A stretch of DNA of 64,000 nt, from NCBI GenBank assembly GCA_003255025.1, contig QANY01008042.1, positions 2,716,077-2,780,076 of the forward strand, read 5' to 3'. The DNA is from Datisca glomerata (taxonomy: Eukaryota; Streptophyta; Magnoliopsida; Cucurbitales; Datiscaceae). Positions 47,690 to 56,635 of this stretch are shown piece after piece. The notes under the pieces were generated by a model. That model saw nothing but the letters and a program-made list of their open reading frames with translations, was not told where the DNA came from and ran no database searches. Position 1 is the first letter of the stretch. The number at the start of each line of letters is the position of its first letter. The translations under genes were made by a program, and so were the position numbers.

Positions 47690-48030
47690 TTACAACAATG
47701 CCATGATATAATCCTAATCTCTCTCCCTTAATTCCATCGAGCCTCCTCTCAACTCCATCTCCCTTTCGATACTCCATCTCTCTCTCATTCCCGTCATAGC
47801 CGTCTCTCTCTCTCTCTCCCATCATCGACGTCTCTCTCTCTCCCGTCATCGTCGTCTCTCTCTCTCTTCTCCCTCTCTCTCTCTCTGCCATCGCCGTCTC
47901 TCTCTTTCTCTCTCTTCTCTCTCTTTCTCTCTTTGCCGTCGCCGTCTCTCTCTCTCTCCGCCATCGTCGTCTCTCTCTAGCTCAGAGTCATCGCTCCCTC
48001 GGTCTCTCTCCGTTGCTCTCCATCTCTTTC
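47690..48030. repeat. CT-rich low-complexity tract
   Basis: Runs of (CT)n alternate with 'gtcatcgtcgtctctc' and 'gccatcgccgtctctc' phrases. It sits between the left transposon end and the first captured exon and resembles the leader of a plant 5' UTR. Frames through it on the minus strand are Arg/Glu low complexity. Confidence 0.75.
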
Positions 48031-48445
48031 TCTCTCCGTCTTCTTAATTATGGTCTTGGTGACAACGAGCTCCTCCACCAGACAGAGTCATCTCTCCCTT
48101 CCAGTAGTAATCTCAAGCTCCCATTGAAGCTTCCCTGAAGCTTGCGCAACTCCCCACAAAAACAAGTGAGCTCAACCCTAAGTTCATGATTTTGGTTGTA
48201 GATATGTATATTGTTTCAGACCTAATTTTAGATTTGGGATTTTTTTAGGAATTTTGGTTGTAGATCTGTATTTTTTTTCAAATCTCTCCTTCTACTTATT
48301 TTTTTTCCTTTCAATGTTAGTGTATTTTGTTTATTAGATATGGCTTCAACATGGACATTGCACATAAATTGGATTGTTGTTATTGCTCTCTTTGAGCATT
48401 TAACTAAGAGAAGGATGGTCGTTTGACCTTCTTGGCTTGTTGCAG

Positions 48446-48626
48446 GGTTTATGACCAAATGCCTGAGCCTCGGTGGGTTATCTCCATGGGAAGTTGCGCT
48501 AATGGTGGTGGATATTATCATTATTCATACTTCGTTGTTATGGGTTGTGACAGGATTGTACCAGTCGATATCTATGTTCTTGTTTGCCTTCCTACAGCCG
48601 AGGCCTTGCGTTATGGACTTCTCTAG
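48446..48626 (+). pseudogene. Captured exon of mitochondrial complex I subunit PSST (NDUFS7)
   Basis: After an acceptor 'ttgcag', the frame reads '[20 protein letters not shown]', '[19 protein letters not shown]' and '[20 protein letters not shown]', then a stop where Gln is expected. This is the 4Fe-4S (cluster N2) part of the nuclear-encoded 20-kDa subunit. Cys residues of GSC, GCD and the later VxxC are kept, but several conserved residues are changed (SYS to SYF, VPGC to VLVC, PPTAEALL to LPTAEALR). The rest of the gene is absent. Confidence 0.85.
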
Positions 48627-49041
48627 CTGAATAATATGAATCAAGAAGCTTTCTCAACAGGCTGCTAGAGGGGATCGCTATTTTATGTCCACAGATTCAA
48701 TCTTTAAAATTAGGCGGTGAATTAATTTTTTCATATGTTATCTTGGTCTTTTACAACTGGTGTGCAAATGGTAGAGATACAAAGAGATTTATACCCTTTG
48801 AAGATATATGAGTGACTAAATAATATTTTTTACTCAAAAAATAAATGAGAGGAATGAGTGATCTAAAGATTGGAAACTTGATATGCCTGAGTAAATAGTT
48901 AACAAGTATCGAGAATATTGTATTGTGGGTCTTTTGTGTTCTTGTAGTTTGAATGTTTCTCTTTGTTTACTTTAATCACTAGCTTCTATACATGTGGTTC
49001 AATTCTTGCTTTCTTTTAATTAAAAGAACTACTAAATGGCA

Positions 49042-49142
49042 GTTTGAAGCATCTACGAGCACAGACAAAGGTAGAACTTCAAGATGCTTTATTTTCATCT
49101 CAACAAGAAAAAATGGATCACATAATTGAAGTTGAGAGCTCA
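49042..49142 (+). pseudogene. Captured PHYLLO exon, MenD C-terminal part
   Basis: After an acceptor 'ggcag', the frame reads 'LKHLRAQTKVELQDALFSSQ' and 'QEKMDHIIEVESS', which fits the C-terminal end of the MenD (SEPHCHC synthase) domain of PHYLLO, the plant fused menF/D/C/H protein of phylloquinone synthesis. No stop falls inside. The donor site is not recognisable. Confidence 0.65.
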
Positions 49143-49233
49143 TTTTCTTTTTTAGTTAAACTCATGTTTTCATTAGTTTTTCTATCCCTGACTTCCGTTG
49201 TGTGCTCGACCTACATTTTCTTCTGCTAATTAG

Positions 49234-49308
49234 GATTGTCTGAAGTTCTATAGGGATGGTTTTATATTATCTTTGTTTCTCGAAGACGGAAGTGTGGGGC
49301 TTGGTGAG
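49234..49308 (+). pseudogene. Captured PHYLLO exon, OSBS N-terminal part
   Basis: Acceptor 'aattag', then 'KFYRDGFILSLFLEDGSVG' and 'LGE', donor GT. This is the start of the o-succinylbenzoate synthase (MenC, enolase-fold) domain, whose typical pattern is 'EGFIL.L.LEDGS.G.GEVAPL'. The frame is open. Confidence 0.7.
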
Positions 49309-49512
49309 GTTAGTTACTATTTGATTTTCTTGCATGAAATAGCCCAAGATGAAAAGCACAAGCATTATGGTGAGATTGATGCCAACATATCAACCTTTTG
49401 TGCTTTATATTTAGGTCTTTATCATCCTATTTTGACTTCATTTACTTTTTCTATTTAATCATTTAGAAAAAGAGAAATGCTGATGTCTTAATTGTGATTT
49501 ATTATTAAACAG

Positions 49513-49667
49513 GTAACACCTCCTGAAATTATCACAAAAAATATGCTAGAGGTAGAAAAGTAACTTAAGTCTCTTCTTCATATCATGGGTGGAGCTAAGA
49601 TTAGCATCTTTCTTCCTTTTCTAAAGGCTCATTTTCTTCTTGGATGTGATATGAGTTGGGAATACCA
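49513..49667 (+). pseudogene. Captured PHYLLO exon, next OSBS part
   Basis: Continues directly from the previous exon: 'VTPPEIITKNMLEVEK', a stop for Gln, 'LKSLLHIMGGAKISIFLPFL', then after a one-base shift 'GSFSSWM', a stop for Trp, and 'YELGIP' before a consensus donor 'gtaagt'. Agreement in order and phase with the neighbouring exon supports a single multi-exon capture. Confidence 0.7.
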
Positions 49668-49704
49668 GTAAGTCCTATAGAGCGGTTAAAATGTCAATAA
49701 ATAC

Positions 49705-49740
49705 AATCATCTCTAAGGATTTGCTGCTATAAAGCTGAAG
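49705..49740 (+). pseudogene. Captured PHYLLO piece before the OSBS barrel
   Basis: A short frame 'GFAAIKLK' followed by 'gtgag' fits the 'GF.AIKLKV' segment that opens the barrel part of OSBS in PHYLLO, so at least one intervening exon has been lost. Short, so less certain. Confidence 0.45.
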
Positions 49741-50040
49741 GTGAGATATAAATCAATTTGTTATTAAAGTTTTTACTTTGTAAAATATGTTTAGTTATAT
49801 AAAACTAAAGGTTTTTATTTGGTTAAACAAAAAATTTTTATATTTAAAATCCATAAGAATAAAATACAAAAGTGGTGGATAAGGAATCCACCATGAAAAG
49901 AACAAAAAGAAAGATTCTGTAATCCATCTTTACTAGTTAATTATCCTCCAATGGTAGGTAGCAAGGCAGGGAAATTTGAACTTCATGTCGATACCAATAG
50001 GATCTAGAGCAATGAAGAAGCTATAAAATTTGGCCACCAA

Positions 50041-50100
50041 CACTACTACAAAACTGGGCTTTTTATGACAACCATACATTTTTTTATGTCAACAGTCGAA
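50041..50100 (+). repeat. Internal extra CACTA terminus
   Basis: 'cactactacaaaactgggc' followed by 'tttttatgacaacc' repeats the left-end sequence of the element in the same orientation, in the middle of its cargo. It is preceded by CAA rather than AAT, so it does not pair with the right end by target duplication. Confidence 0.7.
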
Positions 50101-51419
50101 TTAGTTTCTGAATAATTTTGACCTTAGACATCGTTTAATTGCTTTCTTTTTACAGGAAACATGGTAAATTTGATCTAAGTCATTAGTTCTAATTCTAAAA
50201 CTATTAGTTTTGTTTGATGTCATTTTCCTTCATGGAAATAAGTTATTGATCAATGATGATCCTTTAATATCTCTCTTATGATATTTGGCAGGGCTGGTGT
50301 TGAGAATCTAAAGAACTTGATTCTGCACAATTCCTTCATTTTGACTCTGCCAGAAGTAAGAGATATAAAAGATAAGATTATCCCAAAAAATGCACAACAA
50401 TTTTGGGTAAGAATTTCTATAGCCTCTATAAATATTAGATAGCTTTTTTGGGTAATGATTTTGCAGCCATGGTCCTAAGGAATTAGTGTACATAAATGGC
50501 AATTATAACATCGAGTCATTTACTTAAATTAGAGAGGAATAATATTCAAATTCTCAAAGCATGTAGAAGTCACCTTACTTAGGGTAATTCCTGAGAAAAA
50601 GGAGATACCAAAATCATCTCAACTATCAAGAAGACAATTTCATAATTTGGAGAGGAAGCATTAATCGAATTTTTTTGTTATTACTCATTACATTTACAGT
50701 ATCCTAAGTTAATCTGTTAGTCCTGCTGTAATTTAAACTTTATGGGCATTTTTAGCTCTTGTTGTGACTATTCTTACTCTTCTATGATAATAGAACTTAT
50801 TATAGTATTTTTAGTTATGTTTGGAAGCCATTTTGTCAATATTTGTTAAGGAAACCGTGTCCGAAGCATTTGGGCATTAGTATATGTTCTTTTATTTTTT
50901 CTTATTACTTAATAGGACTGTCAAACTTTGTTCCTTATGCATAATTGAATCGTCTTAATTTCCCTTTCCTGTGTTGACTTTGGTGAACTTATCTCGCCTT
51001 TTGACAATTGTGTGTTTTCCTGGTCATGTACTAGATAGCATGTGCTGCTCATGACAAATTACTTTATATCCTTTCACTCTTGAATTTATAGTGCCTCCGG
51101 TATTGAATATATTGCTGTCATGAACCGGTGACCAACATATTTCCTATCTTAAGTAAGTGTTTCTGTTTTTCATAGAAAAAGAAGGTTAGAGTTTCAGCTT
51201 TTCTAGTTTTTGTTATTATTGCATTTCAATTTGCGTATTGGTTTTTTGAATTACTCATTTTACTGATTGTTTGATGCATTGTTATGTCAACTGCTATGCA
51301 AGAACTAAAGATATCATGCACATGTTTCTTTGGTTATGTGACTTTGTTTGAAGTCCATTTTGATATGAATTTCAGTAGTTTATATATGGGAATTCTTATA
51401 TTTCTGTTGCTTTGTTTAG
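50101..51419. other. Transposon interior without an identified gene
   Basis: A stretch after an acceptor-like 'ttggcag' (50293-50420) stays open and reads 'AGVENLKNLILHNSFILTLP', but I cannot assign it. The rest looks like intron or flanking DNA. Confidence 0.35.
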
Positions 51420-51527
51420 ATATGGTCACATGATAGACAATGTTGTCTTCATTGTTATGGGAACTTTGCATGAGAGAGATGTTCAGGAACTACTGGAGAA
51501 ATGCCACCCTTTGGGCATGTTTGACAT
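51420..51527 (+). pseudogene. Captured exon 1 of V-ATPase subunit d
   Basis: Acceptor 'tgtttag', then 'YGHMIDNVVFIVMGTLHERD' and 'VQELLEKCHPLGMFD'. This is subunit d, the central-stalk part of the vacuolar H+-ATPase V0 sector. The donor reads 'acatgtac', one base from the expected 'acaggtac'. Open frame and high conservation indicate a fairly recent capture. Confidence 0.88.
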
Positions 51528-51604
51528 GTACTTCACATCATAATAGTTTCTATGTAGTTTTTAAACACACCACTTAAGATTTCACAATTTTCTTTTCTTC
51601 CCAG

Positions 51605-51707
51605 CATTGCTACACTGGCAGTTGCTCAAAACATGAGGGAGCTCTATAGATTGGTGCTTGTTGACACTCCACTTGCTCCATACTTCTCACAGTCTATTAC
51701 ATCAGAG
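51605..51707 (+). pseudogene. Captured exon 2 of V-ATPase subunit d
   Basis: Acceptor 'ttcccag', then 'IATLAVAQNMRELYRLVLVD' and 'TPLAPYFSQSITSE', donor GT. It follows exon 1 in correct phase (the split Ser codon) across a 77-base intron. Confidence 0.88.
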
Positions 51708-52029
51708 GTGGATATGATTGCCTCCCTTTCAAATCTACTCCTTTTTTTTAGCTTTTTAGTTTATATAGGATCTCATATTATGAATTTTGACCACTCTTAT
51801 TATGATAACTACAGATAATCAACTGTTATGTTTCAATAGCACTTTTTTTTCCTCTAGTCTATGATGATTTATAACGTTCCAGGTTTACTATGTCAGCCAT
51901 ACTAAATAAGCTTTTGCCAATTATCATGGAGATCAGGAGTGGCATCTTGGAACATTTGATTTGTTTCTTATACTGGAGTTGGTTCATATAGTTACCTTCA
52001 GTATATATCATTTGTCTCCTTGGTGGTAG

Positions 52030-52110
52030 GATCTGGATGACATGAACATAGAAATAATGAGGAACACTCTCTACAAGGCATACCTTGAGGATTTCTACAG
52101 ATTTTGTCAG
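52030..52110 (+). pseudogene. Captured exon 3 of V-ATPase subunit d
   Basis: Acceptor 'ggtggtag', then '[20 protein letters not shown]' and 'DFYRFCQ', donor GT. Exons 1-3 are contiguous in the protein; later exons are missing. Confidence 0.88.
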
Positions 52111-52443
52111 GTGACTGCTGTTTTCTATATTATGATTTATCTTCCTTCTATACACATCCATGTAAAAAAATCTTAATTATGGTTTTAATAGTTTGATGGA
52201 AATAAAATCTAAGAATTGACCTTGGGAAGCGTATTAGTGCTTGATATTTTATTTATACGTGTACTTGAAGATCCAACATGATGTTTGGTAGATAATTTGA
52301 TTTTTTGATTTAGTTATTCTAAATATTTTACTAATGGGATAAAAGATTGTTAAAAAAATGGCGTGCCCACTCATACATATTTACAATACACCAGCATTAT
52401 TCAGAATGACCATGTTATTCTAAATGTACGTTGCTTGTGACAG

Positions 52444-52503
52444 GATTGGACTGATTTAAACTTTCACAGCATAATGGATGAAGCGAAAAAGATCAGAAAC
52501 ACG
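52444..52503 (+). pseudogene. Captured exon of PASTICCINO1-type FKBP/TPR protein
   Basis: Between a 'gacag' acceptor and a 'gtatgc' donor: 'DWTDLNFHSIMDEAKKIRNT'. This fits the segment that precedes the TPR domain of PAS1 (FKBP72), an immunophilin involved in cell division and very-long-chain fatty acid synthesis. Confidence 0.72.
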
Positions 52504-52622
52504 GTATGCTAAAAGCATGAATTTATTCCTGCGTAGGCAAATATTGCATGCCTTCATGTGTATTGTCAATCATTACCTAGCTCTTCCTATCAGTGAAACT
52601 TAATCTATTATCTATTTTCCAG

Positions 52623-52679
52623 GGGAATAAGCTGTTCAAAGAAGGAAAGTTTGAACTTGCAAAAGCTAAATATGAAAAG
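52623..52679 (+). pseudogene. Captured next exon of PASTICCINO1-type protein
   Basis: Acceptor 'tccag', then 'GNKLFKEGKFELAKAKYEK', the first TPR helix pair of PAS1. The donor position reads GC instead of GT. It continues the preceding fragment in phase. Confidence 0.75.
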
Positions 52680-52989
52680 GCAATAAATTCTCCTCATCCT
52701 CTCTTCACATAATATCTTTTTGTAATTTTGTAGTCATAAGTCCATTTTGTTTTCTTCATATGATCTCTATAAAAATTTACATTACTTATAACTTTTAAGA
52801 GCTTTTTTGGATAACTGCATGTGTTGTATATGCCTGAAGTTTCTTGGGCTGCTTTCTAATTTCAATTTATACCGATGTTTTTCTTCTTCATACAAACTTC
52901 TGATCATTCAATATTGTTAATATGCAGGCCTTCAATATGTTCCTCATTTTAAAGTTAAATAATATGTTCCTTGTTTTAAAGTTTTTTTA

Positions 52990-53307
52990 AATGACTTTTT
53001 AATGACGAGGATTCTCCATCATTATAGGTATTTTTGTGGCACATATCATGACGATCAATACCCGTCATTAAAGGTATTTTTGCGGCAACTTTAATGACGG
53101 GGATTGCCCGTCATTAATGGTGTTTTTGCGGCATGTTTAATGATGAAGATTCTTCGTCATCAAAACTATTTTGGCGGCACCTTTTGATGATAGTTTTCAG
53201 CAAAATGAGTTTAGATGACAATCCGATAGATGATAGTCGCATCCCCGTCATTAAAGGGTTTTGATGACGGGTTTTCACCGTCATCTAAGTCCCATTTTGT
53301 AGTAGTG
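52990..53307. repeat. Subterminal repeats at the right end of the CACTA element
   Basis: Several imperfect units contain 'cccgtcattaa', 'ggtatttttgcggca' and 'tttaatgacgggg', in both orientations and spaced about 55 bases apart. Such arrays bind transposase in characterised CACTA elements. They run up to the terminal 'tttgtagtagtg'. Confidence 0.75.
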
Positions 53308-53310
53308 AAT

Positions 53311-53590
53311 TTGACTACTTAAAAAGTTCAAGTAATGATTTTTGACTACTTGAATCGTTTAAATAGTCACACGCACTCTGAATAAATCACTGCATGAAAT
53401 AAAATGACTACTTGAAGGGTCAAAGTAGTCTTTTTTGACAACTTGAAGAATTCAAGTAGTTCTTTTTTTACTACTTGAACCATTCAAGAAGTCATTTTTG
53501 TCTCCTGCAATGATTTATCCACAGAGCATGTGACTATTTAAAGGGTTCAAGTAGTCAAAAATCACTATTTGAACCCTTCAAGTAGTTATC
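53311..53590. repeat. Palindromic CTACTTGAA repeats, right cluster 1
   Basis: About seven copies of the 21-base near-palindrome, at about 53313, 53343, 53405, 53438, 53470, 53530 and 53567, most preceded by 'tga'. They continue the left cluster across the inserted CACTA element. Confidence 0.82.
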
Positions 53591-53894
53591 GAATATATGC
53601 AATTTGCATTAGTTTTCTTACTAACCAAAACAAATAACTATTTATGGGATATCAATAGAACAATATCTATACAAAATTCATACAATATACATATAAAATA
53701 GATTGGTAAAATACACACTAAGTGTTCGATATACTCTCCAATACTTGTATCTATCACACATCATCTAAAGTAATTAAACAAGCTAAAATAAGTTTCTACT
53801 AAGCTAAATTACAAACGATTACCACAATTATAAACACTAAACATATAATGTAAACATGAAATTTTTTTCAAAGTGTCTAATATATTCTCAATGT

Positions 53895-54155
53895 TTATAT
53901 CCTAATATCCATGTGCTTGATATCATTCTTGAGTTCTTTTAAAATGTTGTCCTCGCTACTAACTTCATTTCTTTTATCAAGAGAGTTACACAAACTAAAA
54001 TATCCACACGTGTTCTGCTCGTAACAATAATAAAATCTATTTTTGTTTCGATCCGACTCTGATATCTTTACAGCAGCCCTTCTCCAGCAAGTACATATTC
54101 CATTAACAATTCTCAAACCTACTGGTGCAAAACCGTTGGCACTGGAACTTGACAT
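53895..54155 (-). CDS. GRF zinc-finger protein, probably transposon-borne
   Basis: An 86-aa open frame with serine-rich start, then 'VNGICTCWRRAAVKISESDR', 'NKNRFYYCYEQNTCGYFSLC'. The C-x-C...C-x5-C spacing with a final Cys-Gly-Tyr-Phe matches the GRF zinc finger. After it comes 'DNILKELKNDIKHMDIRI'. Small GRF proteins of this form are abundant in plant genomes and often lie in mobile elements. It is flanked on both sides by palindromic CTACTTGAA repeats, so it may belong to the outer element. Many relatives continue into a C-terminal membrane segment absent here; the frame stops at 53895. Function is unknown. Confidence 0.65.
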   Translation of the reverse strand: MSSSSANGFAPVGLRIVNGICTCWRRAAVKISESDRNKNRFYYCYEQNTCGYFSLCNSLDKRNEVSSEDNILKELKNDIKHMDIRI

Positions 54156-54239
54156 CCTGCAGAAACAAGTATAGGAACATATTAAGTCCTTCTAGGCAAA
54201 TAAGAAACCTATTAAATTAGAAATTCATATGAAATTTTA

Positions 54240-54490
54240 CCTTACTTGAAGGGTTCAAGTAATCAGATACAACTACTTGAACTCTTCAAGTAGTTGTTGT
54301 TAAATGTATTACTTGCTTCTACAATAAAAGGGCTACTTGAGGGGTTCAAGTTATTTTTTGTTTAATGTATTACTTGCTTCTGCAATAAAAGGGCTACTTG
54401 AACCCTTCAACTACTTACTGCTGTAGTCAAAATGACTACTTAAAGGGTCCAAGTAATCCTTAACAATTACTTGAACCTTTCAAGTAGCCA
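54240..54490. repeat. Palindromic CTACTTGAA repeats, right cluster 2
   Basis: About six more copies, at about 54242, 54271, 54336, 54391, 54434 and 54467. A 'tgtattacttgcttct' phrase is duplicated between them. Confidence 0.8.
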
Positions 54491-54779
54491 ATAGATTCAT
54501 ATGGTTATCACAAGCATCTATCATAAACATCAAACAATCTTGACATGCATAATGTTATAATCATCAAGAGTGACAATCTAACCCTAGAAGATTTTCTCTC
54601 CTAACCCCAGACAATTTTTAAACGCTAGACAATTTCCCCCCAACTTCAAGTAAGAAAAACAAAAGAAAGAGTAACAAAACTCTACGTCCTTTATGCGTGA
54701 AAAAAATGGAAGAATGGGTATCTGAGTTTGTCGGTAAATGGGAATCGTGTCGAAGACGAACGATTTTTCTGAGTGCTCT

Positions 54780-55375
54780 GGAAACGGAAGAAGAAGAAGA
54801 GGAAGACAAATGGGTAGCGTGTTAGTCTGCTCTCGTTGAAGAAGAAGAAGGAGAATAATGAGTCAGGTCTCGCTGAAAAATAATGGGTCACATGGTCAAG
54901 AAGAAGAAGAAGAAGAAGGAGAAGAAGAAGAAGAAGAATGAGAAGGAGAAGAAGAAGGAGATGGAAGAAGGAGAAGGATAAGGAGAAGGAGAAGGAGAAG
55001 GAGAAGGAGAAGGAGAAGGAGAAGGAGAAGAAGAAGGAGAATAAGAAGAAGAAGGAGAATAAGAAGAAGAAGGAGAAGAAGAAGAAGAACAAGAAGAACA
55101 AGAACAAGAACAAGAACAAGAACAAGAACAAGAAGAACAAGAATAAGAAGAACAAGAACAAGAACAAGAACAAGAAGAACAAGAACAAGAACAAGAACAA
55201 GAACAAGAACAAGAACAAGAAGAACAAGAACAAGAACAAGTAGAACAAGAAGAACAAGAAGAACAAGAAGAACAAGAAGAACAAGAAGAACAAGAAGAAC
55301 AAGAAGAACAAGATGAACAAGGACAAGAACAAGAACAAGAACAAGAACAAGAACAAGAGAAGAGGAAGAAGATGA
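54780..55375. repeat. Compound GAA/GGA/AAC microsatellite
   Basis: Consists of (GAA)n, then (GAAGGA)n, then mixtures of GAACAA and GAAGAACAA units over roughly 500 bases from 54886. Open frames on both strands through it are pure Lys/Asn/Glu or Phe/Leu/Ser/Cys repeats and are not genes. Confidence 0.95.
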
Positions 55376-55479
55376 ACATTTTTGTTGAAAAAAAGAAATA
55401 GAATGGGTATTAGGTTGATTTGATCTTTGTATGGGAAATGGAAAGAAATGATAAGAAAAGAAAGAGTGAACAATTGTCC

Positions 55480-56367
55480 GATGTTGATTGTGATGGGTTA
55501 AGGGTATAAAATTCTTTGTTTTTAAAAAGAGGTATAAAATTTTTTAGCCAAATTAAAAATGGTCCATTAGTCCAAATAACCCATTTATTTATGTGTTAAT
55601 TTGTTCATGTGAACTAAGGTGATGACAAAGTCTCCAATTCTATGGACGTTGTTGTTTCCAATTCTATAGAAATTCTATGATTAGGTGAAAATATATGTTC
55701 TTTCACCGTATATAATGCATGCATGGCATGATTATGTATACTGGAACAATACTCCAAGCGCACGTTTACGCACAAGCGTGTGGCTTTTTATCAAAGGATG
55801 GTCCTAAAGTGACATGACACTAACTACTGTGGTTCAATATGTTATACCCGTTGAGGGGGTTCGGCTCAATTGAACAGACCACATTAAACTGTACTGTTAA
55901 GTGAAAAAAAAAGTTTTTTTGTATTTTATATTTTTTTAATTAGTTGATTTGAGTCAGATTCAATTAGACGATTCAAATCACTAACTTTCTACAATCATAT
56001 ATGTTAAACAATTTTAATGACTCATCATTTAATTGATTCTAGCCAATTATATTTGTAAATTATTGGTGAACTTAAAGTGTACAACACTACTCTTGAATCT
56101 ATGCTACCTCTATTGTAATATATGCTCATGATCTCTCTCTCTCTCATCTGTAAGAAGAGTGGGAAGTGTCTTCTCAAAGATTCATTGATGATCAAGTGAG
56201 AGTGGTAAATAACCCCTTCCTACCAAATCCCAATAAAAAGTTCTACTTTTTCCTAAAAGGTTTGAAGCATTTTGGCTGGCTTATATGACAAGATAAATCA
56301 AATACATGCCTATTTCCCCACCACCTTTGCTTATACCCCAAAGCACCCAACCAATATCACTCAAGGC

Positions 56368-56368
<1 letters not shown>
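55480..56368. other. Intergenic DNA upstream of the USP-kinase
   Basis: No gene recognised. A stretch at 55850-55985 with 'ggttcggctcaattgaac' may be a fragment of the hAT-like family. A 23-base string near 56153-56175 is also found at 45427-45449. Confidence 0.4.

Positions 56369-56410
<42 letters not shown>
56369..56410. repeat. (AG)21 microsatellite in the USP-kinase 5' region
   Basis: Forty-two bases of perfect AG repeat, 226 bases before the start codon. GA/CT tracts are common in plant promoters and leaders and can bind GAGA-binding BPC proteins. Confidence 0.9.
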
Positions 56411-56413
<3 letters not shown>

Positions 56414-56635
56414 TCATGCAGCCAAAAGTTGTTGAATGCTTGTTAAACAAGAATAATGGAATGAGAGCTAAGCCAAAGGTGGTCTCACACCCCTATTCCC
56501 TTAATCATGTCGTTTTCCATGCATCCCTTACTTATTCTTAAGCAGATGTTCTAATTTCCATGCTACAAACAGTTGACAACATTCTTTCATAACTGAAACT
56601 TCCCTTTCGCTTACTCTAGTTCATTTTACCAAAAC

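Larger units (their letters stand above)
47348..53307 (+). mobile_element. CACTA transposon carrying exon fragments of four host genes
   Basis: Left end 'cactactacaaaaaggg' (47348; duplicated at 47487) and right end, reverse complement 'cactactacaaaatggg' (53307), share 13 perfect bases and more imperfect ones. AAT lies on both sides (47345-47347, 53308-53310), the 3-bp target duplication typical of CACTA elements. The right end has subterminal repeats of 'tttaatgacgggg' type. No transposase was found, so it is nonautonomous. The interior holds, all in + orientation, fragments of complex I PSST, PHYLLO, V-ATPase subunit d and PASTICCINO1, with introns and most splice sites retained. It is therefore a DNA-level capture, of the Pack-CACTA kind, not retrocopies. 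Interpretation of origin is inference; the ends and fragments are seen. Confidence 0.82.

Noticed and set aside
47667..47891. 74-codon minus-strand Arg/Glu-rich frame
   Set aside because: Opposite strand of a CT-rich tract, low complexity.
47168..54490. Regularly recurring 21-base palindromes, considered as a CRISPR array
   Set aside because: Spacing is irregular, copies vary in sequence and orientation, and the DNA is from a plant nuclear genome.
54691..55473. A 260-codon minus-strand open frame rich in Phe/Leu, and overlapping Ser/Cys and Lys/Asn frames
   Set aside because: All are translations of the GAA/AAC microsatellite; no complex sequence or domain.
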